Program-made: the position numbers and the translations under genes | Notes under the pieces: model-generated | Told to the model about the DNA's origin: nothing | The model's database searches: none | The model's input: the letters and a program-made list of their open reading frames with translations, nothing else | In this document: positions 16,684 to 25,776 of the stretch, piece after piece | How positions within the stretch are numbered: position 1 is the first letter of the stretch | Layout of the letters: every line of letters begins with the position of its first letter | Source of the DNA: Sphingopyxis sp. OAS728 | Lineage (GTDB): Bacteria; Pseudomonadota; Alphaproteobacteria; Sphingomonadales; Sphingomonadaceae | Reading direction: 5' to 3' | NCBI RefSeq assembly: GCF_014873485.1 | Contig: NZ_JADBDT010000001.1 | Coordinates: 4,086,501-4,150,500, forward strand | DNA: 64,000 nt

Positions 16684-18054
16684 TTAGCCCGCGACTGCGC
16701 CGAACAGGTCATGCTCGTCGGCGTCCTCGATCTCGACGTCGACAATGTCGCCGGCTTTCAGCGTAGCCGCAACGTCGCGCAGATAGACATGACCGTCGAT
16801 CTCCGGCGCGTCCGCTTGGCTGCGGCCGGTCGCGCCGATGCTGCCGTCCTCGTCGGCCTCGCCGACCTCGTCGATGATCACCGGAAGTGTGCGGCCGATC
16901 TTGGCTTCGAGCTTGGCGGCGCTGATGGCGGCGGTCTTGTCCATGATGCGCTGGTAACGCTCTTCCTTGACCTCTTCGGGCACCGGATTGTCGAGCGCAT
17001 TCGCCTGTGCCCCCGCGACGGGTTCGAAGCGGAAGGCGCCGACGCGGTCGAGCTGCGCTTCGTCGAGCCAGTCGAGGAGATACTGGAAATCCTCTTCGGT
17101 CTCGCCGGGGAAGCCGACGACGAAGCTCGAGCGGATCGAGATGTCGGGGGCGATCGCGCGCCAGCTCTTCAGCCGTTCGAGCACCTTCGCTTCGTTGGCC
17201 GGGCGCTTCATGCGTTTGAGGACGCTGGGCGCCGCGTGCTGGAAGGGGATGTCCAGATAAGGCGTCAGCAGTCCCTCGGCCATCAGCGGGATCACCGCGT
17301 CGACGTGCGGGTAGGGGTAGACATAGTGGAGGCGCGTCCACGGCGCGCGGCCTTCGCTGGTGCGGAGCTGGCCGAGTTCGCGTGCGAGGTCGGTCATGTG
17401 CGCGCGCACCTCGCGGCCGTGCCACGGGCGCGGGTCGTGCCTGATGTCGACGCCGTAAGCCGAGGTGTCCTGGCTGATGACCAAAAGTTCCTTCGTGCCG
17501 GCGGCGACGAGCTTTTCGGCCTCGCGCAGCACCGCGTCGATGCGGCGGCTGACGAGCTTACCGCGCAGATCGGGGATGATGCAGAAGGAGCAGCTATGGT
17601 TGCAGCCTTCGGAAATCTTGAGGTAGCTATAGTGGCGCGGCGTGAGCTTCAGCCCGCCCTCGGGAACGAGGTCGATGAACGGCCCCTGCGTCGGCGGCGC
17701 GGCGTCGTGGACGGCGTCGACGACCTGTTCGTACTGATGCGCGCCGGTGACCGCGAGCACGTTCGGGAAGCGCGCGCGAATGACCTCGGCCTCATTGCCC
17801 ATGCAGCCGGTGACGATGACGCGGCCATTTTCGGCCATCGCTTCGCCGATCGCCTCAAGGCTTTCTTCCTTCGCCGAGTCGAGGAAGCCGCAGGTGTTGA
17901 CGAGCACGACGTCGGCGCCCGCATAATCGGGCGACAGGCCATAGCCGTCGGCGCGGAGTTTGGTCAGAATCCGTTCGCTGTCGACCAGCGCCTTGGGGCA
18001 GCCGAGCGAAACCATGCCGACCTTCGGCTGGGTGGGGAGGGTTTTGACTGTCAT
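16684..18054 (-). CDS. rimO: ribosomal protein S12 methylthiotransferase
   Basis: A 456-residue radical-SAM methylthiotransferase. The N-terminal domain carries the three cysteines of the auxiliary 4Fe-4S cluster (C19 in [13 protein letters not shown]55 in NTCGF, C84 in TGCMG). The radical-SAM cluster cysteines are C151, C155 and C158 in [13 protein letters not shown]-terminal TRAM domain ends the protein. The SLGCPK and CSFCIIP forms distinguish RimO from MiaB. It adds a methylthio group to an aspartate of ribosomal protein S12. The ATG at 18054 starts directly before the family N-terminus. Confidence 0.97.
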   Translation of the reverse strand: MTVKTLPTQPKVGMVSLGCPKALVDSERILTKLRADGYGLSPDYAGADVVLVNTCGFLDSAKEESLEAIGEAMAENGRVIVTGCMGNEAEVIRARFPNVLAVTGAHQYEQVVDAVHDAAPPTQGPFIDLVPEGGLKLTPRHYSYLKISEGCNHSCSFCIIPDLRGKLVSRRIDAVLREAEKLVAAGTKELLVISQDTSAYGVDIRHDPRPWHGREVRAHMTDLARELGQLRTSEGRAPWTRLHYVYPYPHVDAVIPLMAEGLLTPYLDIPFQHAAPSVLKRMKRPANEAKVLERLKSWRAIAPDISIRSSFVVGFPGETEEDFQYLLDWLDEAQLDRVGAFRFEPVAGAQANALDNPVPEEVKEERYQRIMDKTAAISAAKLEAKIGRTLPVIIDEVGEADEDGSIGATGRSQADAPEIDGHVYLRDVAATLKAGDIVDVEIEDADEHDLFGAVAG

Positions 18055-18105
18055 GATTGGCGGGGCGCATAGGCGATTTTTTGCACTTTGTCACCCTTGC
18101 CGTAT

Positions 18106-18183
18106 CCCTGCGAAGGCAGGGATCCATCTCCCGACGTTTCAACACGGCACTGACCGGAGATGGGCCCCTGCCTTCGCAGGGGC
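18106..18183. repeat. palindromic intergenic element, family C
   Basis: CCCTGCGAAGGCAGGG (18106-18121) and CCCCTGCCTTCGCAGGGG (near 18165-18182) are two hairpins that also pair with each other, flanking GATCCATCTCC / GGAGATGGGC arms. It lies between rimO and the alpha/beta hydrolase gene and resembles the TGCGAAGGCAGG palindromes common in sphingomonads. Confidence 0.7.
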
Positions 18184-18188
18184 ACGCG

Positions 18189-18896
18189 CTACTCTTTCCC
18201 CGCAAGCGTATTCGCGACGATCCGCCACACGCGCGGGTTGATGCCGAGCCCCAGATGCGTGCTGTCGACCTTTATGTTTCGCGCCTGCGGATTGTAGATG
18301 TCGACGGCGATGTCGGGACCCACGATGCCGTCGCGATCGGAATAGATGACGGTGAGCGGCTGAGTCAGGCCCTTGAGGTTGCGCGCATGGATCTCGCGCT
18401 CGATCGCATCGAAATCGCGCCCCGCGAAGCGCTGCGCGAGCGCGGTATATTTGGGGCCGCCTATTATAGGTGTGCCCATCGTGATGATCTCGCGGACGAG
18501 GTGCGGATAGGCGCGCGCGGTTTCGCGGGCGATGACGCCGCCGAGGCTCCAGCCGATCAGGGTGAGCGGGGCGCCGTCGGCCTTGACCCATTCGGCCGCC
18601 TGCGCCGCGAAACGTTCGACGTCGGCGGCGACGCGGCCGTTGTTGCGCCCCATACCCCAGTCGCGGACATGATAGCCGAGGTGGCGCAAATAGGCCTCGA
18701 GCGGGCGCATTGACAGTTCGCTAGCGCCATAGCCGGGGAGCAGGGCGATCGCGCGCCCATCGCCACGCGGCGCGCCGATCAGATGATAGCCCGACAGGCC
18801 GTAGCGCAGCATGTCGAGCGGCAGCGCGAGCTCGCCGAGCGTCGCGAGCCGGCTCGGCGGTTTCAGTCCCTCGGGAAGCGGTGTGTCGCGGGGCAT
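18189..18896 (-). CDS. alpha/beta hydrolase
   Basis: A 235-residue alpha/beta hydrolase. The nucleophile elbow GWSLGG places the serine at residue 117; a probable catalytic aspartate is in YSDRDGIV and the histidine in STHLGLG near the C-terminus. ALLPGYGASE is the expected oxyanion-region loop. The layout is of the small esterase/lipase type. No signal peptide is seen, so it is probably cytoplasmic. The substrate cannot be read from the sequence. It is divergent from the DUF423 gene, 64 bp away. Confidence 0.85.
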   Translation of the reverse strand: MPRDTPLPEGLKPPSRLATLGELALPLDMLRYGLSGYHLIGAPRGDGRAIALLPGYGASELSMRPLEAYLRHLGYHVRDWGMGRNNGRVAADVERFAAQAAEWVKADGAPLTLIGWSLGGVIARETARAYPHLVREIITMGTPIIGGPKYTALAQRFAGRDFDAIEREIHARNLKGLTQPLTVIYSDRDGIVGPDIAVDIYNPQARNIKVDSTHLGLGINPRVWRIVANTLAGKE

Positions 18897-18960
18897 CGCC
18901 TTCTCCCTGTCGTCCGCCTATAGCTCGCCGCATCGGCACGGCATTGCAAGGGTGGTGAAG

Positions 18961-19287
18961 ATGATTGGCGTATTTGCGGCGATTTCGGCGGCGGTAGCGG
19001 TAGCGGCGGGCGCGTTCGGCGCGCATGGCGCGTCGGGGCCGCAGGAGGCCGAGTGGCTGCGGACGGGCGGGCTGTACCAGCTGATCCACGCAGTCGCGGC
19101 GCTCGCGATCATGGGCGTGGCGCGCGGTCCGGCGGTCACGCTGCTCGCCGGCGCGGCCATTTTTTCCGTCACCCTCTACGCGATGGCATTCGGCGCGCCG
19201 CGCTGGTTCGGAGCGATCACGCCGATCGGCGGGACGCTGCTGATCGTCGGCTGGCTCTGGGCCGGCTGGATCTACTGGCGCGGTTAA
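18961..19287 (+). CDS. DUF423 family small membrane protein
   Basis: A 108-residue protein with four hydrophobic segments, typical of DUF423 (YgdD-like). The motif GAFGAHG near residue 18 and TGGLYQLIHAVAALA near residue 35 are characteristic, and the end GWLWAGWIYWRG matches family members. It is an inner-membrane protein of unknown function. The ATG at 18961 (after GGGTGGTGAAG) opens directly into the first helix; the longer open frame from 18811 overlaps the hydrolase gene on the other strand and is not used. It converges on the K+ channel gene, overlapping by four bases. Confidence 0.88.
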   Translation: MIGVFAAISAAVAVAAGAFGAHGASGPQEAEWLRTGGLYQLIHAVAALAIMGVARGPAVTLLAGAAIFSVTLYAMAFGAPRWFGAITPIGGTLLIVGWLWAGWIYWRG

Positions 19288-20351
19288 CCGCCGGGCACGC
19301 TCGCTTCGCATTCCTCGCAGCGAACAACCTCGACGATCTGGTCGCCATGTTCGAGGCGCTGTGCCTCGGGCTCCCAGAAACCATAAGGCTTGCCGGCGCG
19401 ATAGATGCGCAGCCCGCGTCCGCCGCTCGCGAGCTGGTCGATGCTGCGCCCGACTTCTTCGCCGCCGACGACGCGCTCGCGCAGCTGGACGCGGCCGCCG
19501 ACGCTGGCGAGGTCGGCCATATAATCCGCGACATGCGCGCCCTGCGCCGAGCCGGCGAGCAGCAGGCCGGTAAAGCTGACGGGATTGATGACGTTGTTCG
19601 CGCCCGCCTGCCGCGCGAGCAATTCATTGTCCTGCGCGCGGATCACGACGCTGATCGGGACGTGCGGCGCGAGGTGGCGCACGGTGAGCACCATGAGGAT
19701 CGATGTGTCGTCGCGCCCGGCCGAGACAAGGACCGAATGCGCCTTGTCGATCCGGACGTCGATCAATGTGTCGTCGTTCGACGCGTCGCCCTGAAGGACA
19801 TTGCAACCCATCGCTTCCGCCGCCTGGACGCGCGGGCCCGATTGGTCGATCACGACGATGCACGCAGGGTCGGTGCCGCGCGCGATGAGTTCGCGGACCG
19901 CCTCCGCGCCGCTGGTGCCGTAACCGAGCACGACATAATGGTCGGTGAGCTTTGCCTGGATACGGGCCATGCGCCATTTTTCCCATGTGCGTTTGAGGAC
20001 GAAATTATAGGCGGTGCCGACGAAAATGAAGAGCACCATGATGCGGATCGGCGTGACGATCACCGCCTCGATGAGCCGCGAGCGGTCGGACACCGGCGCG
20101 ATGTCGCCAAAGCCCGTCGTGGTGACCGAGATCATCGTGAAATAGACGACGTCGAGGAAGCTGATCTGGCCGTCGTGGCTGTCCTTCAGCCCCGCGCGGT
20201 CGATCCAGTGGACGAGCACGACGATCGCGATGAGGAAGAAGGCGACGCTGAGCCGCGTGATGACGTCGGCCCAGATCGGCCAATTGCTTGCGCGTTTCAG
20301 CGGGCGGAAGATGTGCGGCATCTTCAGTCTGTCTGACGGGCCTTTGCTCAT
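19284..20351 (-). CDS. potassium channel family protein with TrkA-N (RCK) domain
   Basis: A 355-residue protein. Two transmembrane helices (about residues 33-50 and 93-115) surround a pore loop with the filter-like TTTGFGD at residues 77-83. Then a cytoplasmic Rossmann-type RCK/TrkA-N domain starts with VVLGYGTSGAEAV (G143 loop) and a smaller C-terminal TrkA-C-like part follows. This is the architecture of ligand-gated bacterial K+ channels. The ATG at 20351 overlaps the stop of the upstream peptidase gene as ATGA, so translation is probably coupled. An internal ATG at 20321 is a possible alternative. Confidence 0.88.
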   Translation of the reverse strand: MSKGPSDRLKMPHIFRPLKRASNWPIWADVITRLSVAFFLIAIVVLVHWIDRAGLKDSHDGQISFLDVVYFTMISVTTTGFGDIAPVSDRSRLIEAVIVTPIRIMVLFIFVGTAYNFVLKRTWEKWRMARIQAKLTDHYVVLGYGTSGAEAVRELIARGTDPACIVVIDQSGPRVQAAEAMGCNVLQGDASNDDTLIDVRIDKAHSVLVSAGRDDTSILMVLTVRHLAPHVPISVVIRAQDNELLARQAGANNVINPVSFTGLLLAGSAQGAHVADYMADLASVGGRVQLRERVVGGEEVGRSIDQLASGGRGLRIYRAGKPYGFWEPEAQRLEHGDQIVEVVRCEECEASVPGG

Positions 20352-21383
20352 CGGGGCGGCAGTTGCTTCATCGGATCGACGGGTATGCGATTTTTGCGCA
20401 ACTGGAAATGGAGTTGCGACGTCTGGACCTGACCGGTGGCACCGGCGCGGCCGATGACGTCGCCGATGCGGACGCTCTGCCCGCGCTTCACGTCGATGCG
20501 CCCGGCATGGCCATAGGCGCTGACCCAGCCGCCGCCATGGTTGATCAGGATCAGCCCGCCATAGGTGCCGACCTGGTCGCCGGCATAGGCGACGACCCCT
20601 CCCGCGGCCGCGCGGATCGGGGTGCCGGCGGCGGCGGCGATATTGATTCCGTCGCTGACCCGGTCCGACGCGAGCGGGCCGAAACGCGCAAGGATCGGCC
20701 CGTTGAGTGGCCATTCGAAGCGGCCGGCGAACGTCGCGGGCTCGGCGATTGCGGTAGTGACGGGTTGGCGCGGTGTGGCGCTGCCCGCCGTCGGACGATC
20801 GGCTTCGGCAAGCGCGGGCTGGCTGCCGGTCAATATGTCGTCGATGTCGAGGCGGAAGGCGGCGGCACGGGCGCCGACATCGACCGGACCGCGCGGAACG
20901 GGACGTGCGTCGTTGGGCAGGCGGAGGCGCTGACCGACGCGCAGGATATAGGGCTCGGTCAGCGCATTGATCGTGATGATCTCGCCCCATTCGGCGCCAT
21001 AGGCGGCCGATGCCGATCCCGGTCTCACCCGCGCCGACGCGGTGATAGAGGCCGGCGGGGACGCGCAGTTCCTGGCCGAAACGCAATGTATGGGGCGGCA
21101 GGAGGTCGTTTTCGATCGCGAGCGCCCCGGACCCCACGCCGGTCTTCTCGCCGACGGCGCGCAGCGTGTCGCCGGGGCGGACGGCATAGACGCCTGAAGC
21201 GATGCGCACTGCGTTGGTGTCGACGGGTCTGAGCGTCCATGTCGGGCGTTCGAAGTCCGGCGCATGCTGCACGGGCAGTGCCGGTAGCGCGGGCCGCGGC
21301 GGCGGTGCCTGTGTCGCCGGAATGCAGCCGGCGAGCGATGCGGCGCACAGTAAGGCCGCGATATGATATCGGAAATCCCCCAT
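20348..21383 (-). pseudogene. LysM/M23 murein peptidase lipoprotein gene, frameshifted
   Basis: Two frames together encode one protein. The first, from ATG 21383, gives a lipoprotein signal (IAALLCAASLAGC) and a LysM domain (GVYAVRPGDTLRAVGEKTG) and reads to GAGETGIGIG. From about 21003 the homology continues in another frame: AYGAEWGEIITINALTEPY, the end of a second LysM, then an M23 domain (GLILINHGGGWVSAYGHAG, LHFQLRKNRIPVDP). The break lies in GGCCGCCTATGG at about 20998-21009 and fits loss of two bases from a CGCG stretch, or a gained base. M23 lipoproteins of this layout act as or with amidase activators. It may be a pseudogene or a sequence error. Its stop overlaps the K+ channel start. 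Confidence 0.8.
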
Positions 21384-21452
21384 GGCCCCCTTTGCCAAAG
21401 CAAAGCGGCGGTGGCTAGACTTCTGTCTCGTTACGGTACGTTATTTGGATTT

Positions 21453-22217
21453 TTAGCCGCCGTAGGCGCCGCGCAGTGCCGCCAGTGACGCATCATGTGT
21501 CAGGTCGAGCTGGAGCGGGGTGACCGAGATATAATTATCGTCGATCGCCTCGAGGTCGCTGTCGTGGCCGAGGCTGTGCTCGATGCCGTGGAGCCCGAAC
21601 CAGTAATAACGATAACCGCGCGGGTCGGTGCCCTCGACGATCGAGCCGCGGCCATAATCGTGGAAACCCTGGCGGGTGACGCGGATGCCCTGCACCTCTT
21701 CGGCGGCGATCGCGGGGAAGTTGATGTTGATCAACGTGCGCGGCGCCATTTCCATGTCGAGCAGCGGGCGCAGCACCTTGGCGCCCCACGCCGCGGCAGC
21801 TTCGAACGGCACGCTGTCGCCCATGCCTTCCTTGGCATAAACCTGGCTGAGCGCGATCGACGGGATGCCCGCGAGCGCGCCCTCGATCGCCGCCGAGACG
21901 GTGCCCGAATAGGTCACATCGTCGCCGAGGTTGGCGCCGCGGTTGACGCCCGACAGGATCAGGTCGGGCTTTTCGGGCATCAGCTTGCCGATCGCCATCA
22001 TCACCGAATCGGTCGGGGTGCCGCTGCACGACCAGCGGCGTTCTTCGTGCTGGCGGATACGCACCGGGCGCGAGAGGGTGAGCGAGTGGCCGGCGCCCGA
22101 CTGTTCCTCGGCGGGGGCGCAGACCCAGATATCGTCGGTCAGTTCGCGCGCGATCGCCTCGAGTACCGCCATGCCGGGGGCGTGATAGCCGTCGTCGTTG
22201 GTGAGGAGGATGCGCAC
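21453..22217 (-). CDS. surE: 5'/3'-nucleotidase SurE
   Basis: A 254-residue nucleoside monophosphate phosphatase. The N-terminus RILLTNDDGYHAPG carries the metal-binding D8 and D9, and SGVNRGANLGDDVTYSGTVSAA contains the conserved asparagine and the family signature. SurE is a stationary-phase survival protein usually next to pcm; that neighbour is absent. It starts with GTG at 22217. It lies just downstream of serS on the same strand, separated by a palindromic element. Confidence 0.96.
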   Translation of the reverse strand: MRILLTNDDGYHAPGMAVLEAIARELTDDIWVCAPAEEQSGAGHSLTLSRPVRIRQHEERRWSCSGTPTDSVMMAIGKLMPEKPDLILSGVNRGANLGDDVTYSGTVSAAIEGALAGIPSIALSQVYAKEGMGDSVPFEAAAAWGAKVLRPLLDMEMAPRTLININFPAIAAEEVQGIRVTRQGFHDYGRGSIVEGTDPRGYRYYWFGLHGIEHSLGHDSDLEAIDDNYISVTPLQLDLTHDASLAALRGAYGG

Positions 22218-22232
22218 GTTTCTGTCTCTCTT

Positions 22233-22332
22233 TCTTCGTCATGCCGGGCTTGACCCGGCATCCATTCGGCGGTGGCGTCGTGGACCCCGGATCAAGTCGA
22301 ACGAGCCACTTGTCTCGTTCGAGGGTGACGGG
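22233..22332. repeat. palindromic intergenic element, family A copy 2 (mosaic)
   Basis: The left half, TTCGTCATGCCGGGCTTGAC then CCGGCATCC, matches the family A design at 2608 and 36101. The right half (GGACCCCGGATCAAGTCGAAC, then GAGCCACTTGTCTCGTTC) differs and contains its own GAACGAG...CTCGTTC inverted repeat. It fills the gap between serS and surE. Confidence 0.65.
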
Positions 22333-22333
22333 T

Positions 22334-23614
22334 TTAAGTGGCTGGCGTCAGCTTGGTGATCCCGCCCATATACGGCACCAACGCCGCCGGAATGGTGACG
22401 CTGCCGTCGGCCTGCTGGTAATTTTCGAGGATCGCGACGAGCGTGCGGCCCACGGCAAGCCCCGAGCCGTTCAGCGTATGCACGAACTCGTTGCTCTTGG
22501 CGCCTTCGCGGCGGAAGCGCGCGTTCATGCGCCGCGCCTGGAAATCGCCGCAGGTCGAACAGCTCGAAATCTCGCGGTACGCGTTCTGCCCGGGCAGCCA
22601 GACTTCGAGGTCATAGGTCTTGCGCGCCGAGAAACCCATGTCGCCGCTGCACAGCAGCATCTTGCGATACGGCAGTTCGAGCGCCTCGAGGATCGTTTCG
22701 GCGGCGCGCGTCTTGCGTTCGAGTTCGGCATCGCTGTCCTCGGGGCGGACGATCGAGACGAGCTCGACCTTCCAGAACTGGTGCTGGCGGATATAGCCGC
22801 GTGTGTCGCGCCCCGCCGACCCGGCTTCGGAGCGGAAGCAGGGGGTGAGCGCGGTCATGCGGACCGGCAGCTCGGCCTCGGGCAGGATTTCCTCGCGCAC
22901 CGCGTTGGTCAGGCTCATCTCCGACGTCGAGATCAGCCAGCGGCCGTCGGTGGTCTGGAACAGATCCTCGCGGAATTTCGGAAGCTGCGTCGTGCCGTAC
23001 GCGGCTTCGTCGCGGACCATCAGCGGGGTCGCGCATTCGGTGTAGCCCGCGTCATTGGTCTGCTTGTCGAGCATGAACTGGCCGAGCGCGCGTTCGAGCC
23101 GTGCCATCTGGCCCTTCAGGAAGGCGAAGCGCGCGCCGGCCATCTTCGCCGCGGTCTCGAAATCGAGACCGAGCGCGGGGGCGAAATCGGCATGTTCCTG
23201 CGGCGCGAAGTCGAAGCTGCGCGGGGTGCCCCAGCGTGCGATCTCGACATTGCCTTCCTCGTCCTCGCCCATGGGGACGTCATCGAGCGGGATGTTCGGG
23301 ATCGCGGCGAGCATGTCCTGCAGCGCGGCAAGCTGTTCGCGCTCGGCATCTTCCTTGGCGGGAAGGGCGGTCTTGAGGTCGGCGACCTCGGCCTTCAGCG
23401 CCTCGGCCTTGTCCTTGTCGCCCTGCGCCATCGCCTGGCCGATCAGCTTCGACGCCTCGTTGCGGCGCGCGAGCGAGCCCTGGATCTCCGTTTGCAACGC
23501 GCGCAGCGACACGTCGGCCGCCACGATCTGTGCGGACAGGGGTTCGAGACCGCGGCGCGCGAGGCCGGCGTCGAACGCTTCGGGATTTTCCCGGATCAGG
23601 CGGATATCGTGCAT
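22334..23614 (-). CDS. serS: seryl-tRNA synthetase
   Basis: A 426-residue class II aminoacyl-tRNA synthetase of normal length. The N-terminal coiled-coil arm covers about residues 30-105 ([22 protein letters not shown]...). The catalytic core contains motif 2 ([26 protein letters not shown] in abbreviated form: [20 protein letters not shown]) and motif 3 ([19 protein letters not shown]). It charges tRNA-Ser (and tRNA-Sec) with serine. I chose the ATG at 23614 ([15 protein letters not shown]), the family N-terminus; the open frame runs further upstream through the next gene. Confidence 0.98.
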   Translation of the reverse strand: MHDIRLIRENPEAFDAGLARRGLEPLSAQIVAADVSLRALQTEIQGSLARRNEASKLIGQAMAQGDKDKAEALKAEVADLKTALPAKEDAEREQLAALQDMLAAIPNIPLDDVPMGEDEEGNVEIARWGTPRSFDFAPQEHADFAPALGLDFETAAKMAGARFAFLKGQMARLERALGQFMLDKQTNDAGYTECATPLMVRDEAAYGTTQLPKFREDLFQTTDGRWLISTSEMSLTNAVREEILPEAELPVRMTALTPCFRSEAGSAGRDTRGYIRQHQFWKVELVSIVRPEDSDAELERKTRAAETILEALELPYRKMLLCSGDMGFSARKTYDLEVWLPGQNAYREISSCSTCGDFQARRMNARFRREGAKSNEFVHTLNGSGLAVGRTLVAILENYQQADGSVTIPAALVPYMGGITKLTPAT

Positions 23615-23657
23615 GCGCCGCGCTATGGCGTTGCCGCCCGCGCGGCGCAAGTCCGTC

Positions 23658-24122
23658 TTAGCGTTCGACCAACGCCGCCAACTGGCCGATCGCCGTGCCC
23701 CAGCCTTCGTAGAAACCCATCTCGTCATGCTTTGCGCTGTCTTCGGGCGTCTTGTGGAGCACGCGTGCCGAATAGAGGGTGCCGCCATCCCGTGCTTCGA
23801 AGGTCAGGATCGCGGTCAGTGCGAGCCATGGCTCGACGGGCTGCCAGCCTTCGGTGAGCACGGTCGTGAAGACGAGCTTCTTTTCCGGGATCGCTTCCAG
23901 AAAGCAGCCGTCGACATGCGGCTGGAAATCGCCCGCGCCGTTTTCGCGCATCCGCGTGACGAAGCCGCCGCCCGGGCGGAGGTCGAGCGTGACGACCTGG
24001 CATTCGATCGGCGCGGGGATCCACCATTTCGCCAGATTCTCGGGCACGCTCCACGCGTTCCACACGGCTGACGGCGGGGCAGCGATCAGGCGCGAGATGG
24101 TGAGGGTCGTGTCGTCGGTCAT
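23658..24122 (-). CDS. SRPBCC (AHSA1-like) family protein
   Basis: A 154-residue START-like fold protein of the AHSA1 type: [25 protein letters not shown] at the N-terminus, RPGGGF, and [20 protein letters not shown] near the C-terminus are typical. These proteins bind small hydrophobic ligands and are often encoded with an ArsR-type repressor. That is the case here: its ATG overlaps the stop of the regulator gene (ATGA), so the pair is translationally coupled. Ligand and role are unknown. Confidence 0.88.
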   Translation of the reverse strand: MTDDTTLTISRLIAAPPSAVWNAWSVPENLAKWWIPAPIECQVVTLDLRPGGGFVTRMRENGAGDFQPHVDGCFLEAIPEKKLVFTTVLTEGWQPVEPWLALTAILTFEARDGGTLYSARVLHKTPEDSAKHDEMGFYEGWGTAIGQLAALVER

Positions 24123-24463
24123 GATTTTTGCTCCGGGGGTGTTTGCGATTCGACGAAGTCGGCGAGGCGATCGGTGCGCCCCTGCCAGATCGCGCGTTGC
24201 TGCGAGAGCCAGCCCTCAGCGGCCGCAAGCCGTTCGGTGTCGACACGGCAGGTGCGGACGCGGCCGTGCTTTTCGGTGCGGATCAGGCCCGACCCTTCGA
24301 GCACCGACAGATGTTTGAGGAAGGCGGGGAGGCCCATCTCGAACGGTTCGGACAGTTGCTTAACCGGCGCGGCGCCTTTCAGCAGGCGGCTGACAACCGC
24401 GCGGCGAGTCGGATCGGCGAGCGCATGGAAGAGCGAATCGAGTGCGACTTGTTGGTTCACCAT
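24119..24463 (-). CDS. ArsR/SmtB-type winged-helix regulator
   Basis: A 114-residue regulator. ALADPTRRAVVSRLLKG and VKQLSEPFEMGLPAFLKHLSVLEGSGLI are the helix-turn-helix of the ArsR family; there is no metal-binding cysteine pair, which puts it in the non-metal branch paired with SRPBCC proteins. The ATG at 24463 is chosen because family N-termini begin near the QQVALDSLFHALADP segment; an upstream ATG at 24499 is possible. Near-identical 14-bp repeats at 24460 and 24489 around its start look like its own operator. Confidence 0.88.
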   Translation of the reverse strand: MVNQQVALDSLFHALADPTRRAVVSRLLKGAAPVKQLSEPFEMGLPAFLKHLSVLEGSGLIRTEKHGRVRTCRVDTERLAAAEGWLSQQRAIWQGRTDRLADFVESQTPPEQKS

Positions 24464-24502
24464 ATAGCGAACTATGATGAATAGTTTTCCATATAGCAAA
24501 CT
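24460..24502 (-). promoter_or_regulatory. direct repeats at the ArsR-type gene start, probable operator
   Basis: CCATATAGCGAACT (24460-24473) and CCATATAGCAAACT (24489-24502) are direct repeats with one mismatch, 29 bp apart start to start. One overlaps the start codon and the other lies in the promoter region of the ArsR-type gene. Autoregulation is inferred. Confidence 0.5.
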
Positions 24503-24518
24503 GATTTATCGTCGGGAA

Positions 24519-24550
24519 TAAAAAAGGGCCGCCCCGAAGGGCAGCCCTTA
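24519..24550 (-). terminator. intrinsic terminator of the Ser-rich PEP-CTERM gene
   Basis: On the minus strand AAGGGCTGCCC-TTCG-GGGCGGCCCTT is followed by a run of T (A-run on the plus strand at 24519-24525). It lies about 45 bp past the stop of the gene ending at 24595. Confidence 0.85.
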
Positions 24551-24594
24551 GTTTCTGAGGTTCGGGATAGCCCCCCAAACCGCCAGTGGATCTC

Positions 24595-25776
24595 TTAAGC
24601 CGCGTCGGCGTCGTTGCGGTTCGCGGCACGGCGGCGCACGACGAGCGCAGCGGCTGCAGCGCCGAACAATAGCATCATCGGCGGTGCGGGAACAGGGGTC
24701 GGATCGCCCGACGAGCCACCGTGGCTGCTGCTGCCGCCCGAGCTCGACGAGGAGGAGCTCGATGACGAGCTGCTGCTCGACGAGGATGACGAGCTGGTGC
24801 TGCCGGTCGAGCCGAAGCTGCTGCTGCTGCCGGTCGCGCCCGACGAGGTCGCGCCGCTCGACGTGCTGCTGGAGGACGACGAAGACGAGGATGAGGACGA
24901 TGACGAACTGCTGCTCGAGCTGCCGCCGCGCGACGAGCTGCCCCAGCCCGAACTGCCCTTCGACGAGCTGCCCCAACCCGAGCTGCCGCCCTTCGACGAG
25001 CCGCCCGACGAGGACGAGCTCGACGACGAGGAGGAAGACGACGAGGACGAGCTCGACGACGAACTGCTGCTCGACGACGACGTGCTGACGTTGCCCGACG
25101 AGGTCGAGACATTGCCAGACGAGGTCGATGTGCTGACGCTGCCGGTCGAGGTCGAGACGCCGCCCGTCGAAGTCGACGTCGAAACGCCGCCGGTCGACGT
25201 GCTGACGCCGCCCGTGGAGGTCGACACGCCGCCGGTCGAGGTGCTCACACCGCCGGTCGAGGTCGAAACGCCGCCCGTCGAGGTCGAGACGCCCGACGAG
25301 GTGCTGCTCGAGGTCGACACGCCGCCGGTGGTCGTCGAGGTGACGACGATGCTGCCGCTGCTGCCACCACCGCTGCTGCCACCGAAGAAGCCGCCAAAGA
25401 ACCCGCCGCCGAAGCCACCGCCAAAACCGCCGCCGATCACGGTCACGCCGCCGCCGCTGCCGCCGCCTTCAAAGCCGCCGCGCGGGAAAGGCGCATAGGG
25501 GATCGGGGGTAGCGGGATCGTCTGCGTCACGACCTGCTGCTGCGGGGTCGCGGTGCGGATGACGCGCTTTGTCGTGACGACGCGGCGCACGCGCTTCACC
25601 GGCTTGCGCGCGGCATGGCGCTTGCGAACGACCTTCTTGCCGACGCAGGGCTTGCACGATTGGACCGTCTGGGCGCGCGCCTTCGGAACGTCGGCGATCT
25701 GCATCGCGCCGCTACCGATGATTGCGCCCCCGCAGGTACAGGCGCAAAGCTTGGCAAGGGCCATTCGGACAGACAT
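24595..25776 (-). CDS. serine/glycine-rich repeat surface protein with PEP-CTERM-like anchor
   Basis: A 393-residue low-complexity protein. Residues 1-35 form an unusual N-terminus with cysteines (KLCACTCGG) and a signal-like segment ending ARAQT; then SCKPCVGKK and a basic stretch. A glycine-rich block (GGGFGGGFGGGFFGG) is followed by roughly ten VSTST-type heptapeptides (consensus GGVSTST, 21-bp DNA repeats, about 25140-25335) and long serine runs broken by GGSSKGGSSGWG. The C-terminus VPAPPMMLLFGAAAAALVVRRR is a PEP-CTERM-like sorting signal (VPAPP, hydrophobic helix, basic tail), normally processed by an exosortase. No exosortase is in the window. A surface or biofilm matrix role is likely but unproven. 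Confidence 0.8.
   Translation of the reverse strand: MSVRMALAKLCACTCGGAIIGSGAMQIADVPKARAQTVQSCKPCVGKKVVRKRHAARKPVKRVRRVVTTKRVIRTATPQQQVVTQTIPLPPIPYAPFPRGGFEGGGSGGGVTVIGGGFGGGFGGGFFGGFFGGSSGGGSSGSIVVTSTTTGGVSTSSSTSSGVSTSTGGVSTSTGGVSTSTGGVSTSTGGVSTSTGGVSTSTSTGGVSTSTGSVSTSTSSGNVSTSSGNVSTSSSSSSSSSSSSSSSSSSSSSSSSSGGSSKGGSSGWGSSSKGSSGWGSSSRGGSSSSSSSSSSSSSSSSSSSTSSGATSSGATGSSSSFGSTGSTSSSSSSSSSSSSSSSSSSSGGSSSHGGSSGDPTPVPAPPMMLLFGAAAAALVVRRRAANRNDADAA

Noticed and set aside
16612-18072. Long ORF (486 codons) opposite rimO
   Set aside because: Antisense shadow; rimO is complete with all six cysteines.
25140-25335. Regular 21-bp repeats that could suggest a CRISPR array
   Set aside because: There are no unique spacers; the repeats are in frame and encode heptapeptides.
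24614-25498. A 294-residue acidic proline-rich ORF on the plus strand
   Set aside because: It is the mirror of the serine-rich repeats on the other strand; it has no start context, while the minus strand has a signal-like N-terminus, PEP-CTERM tail and terminator.
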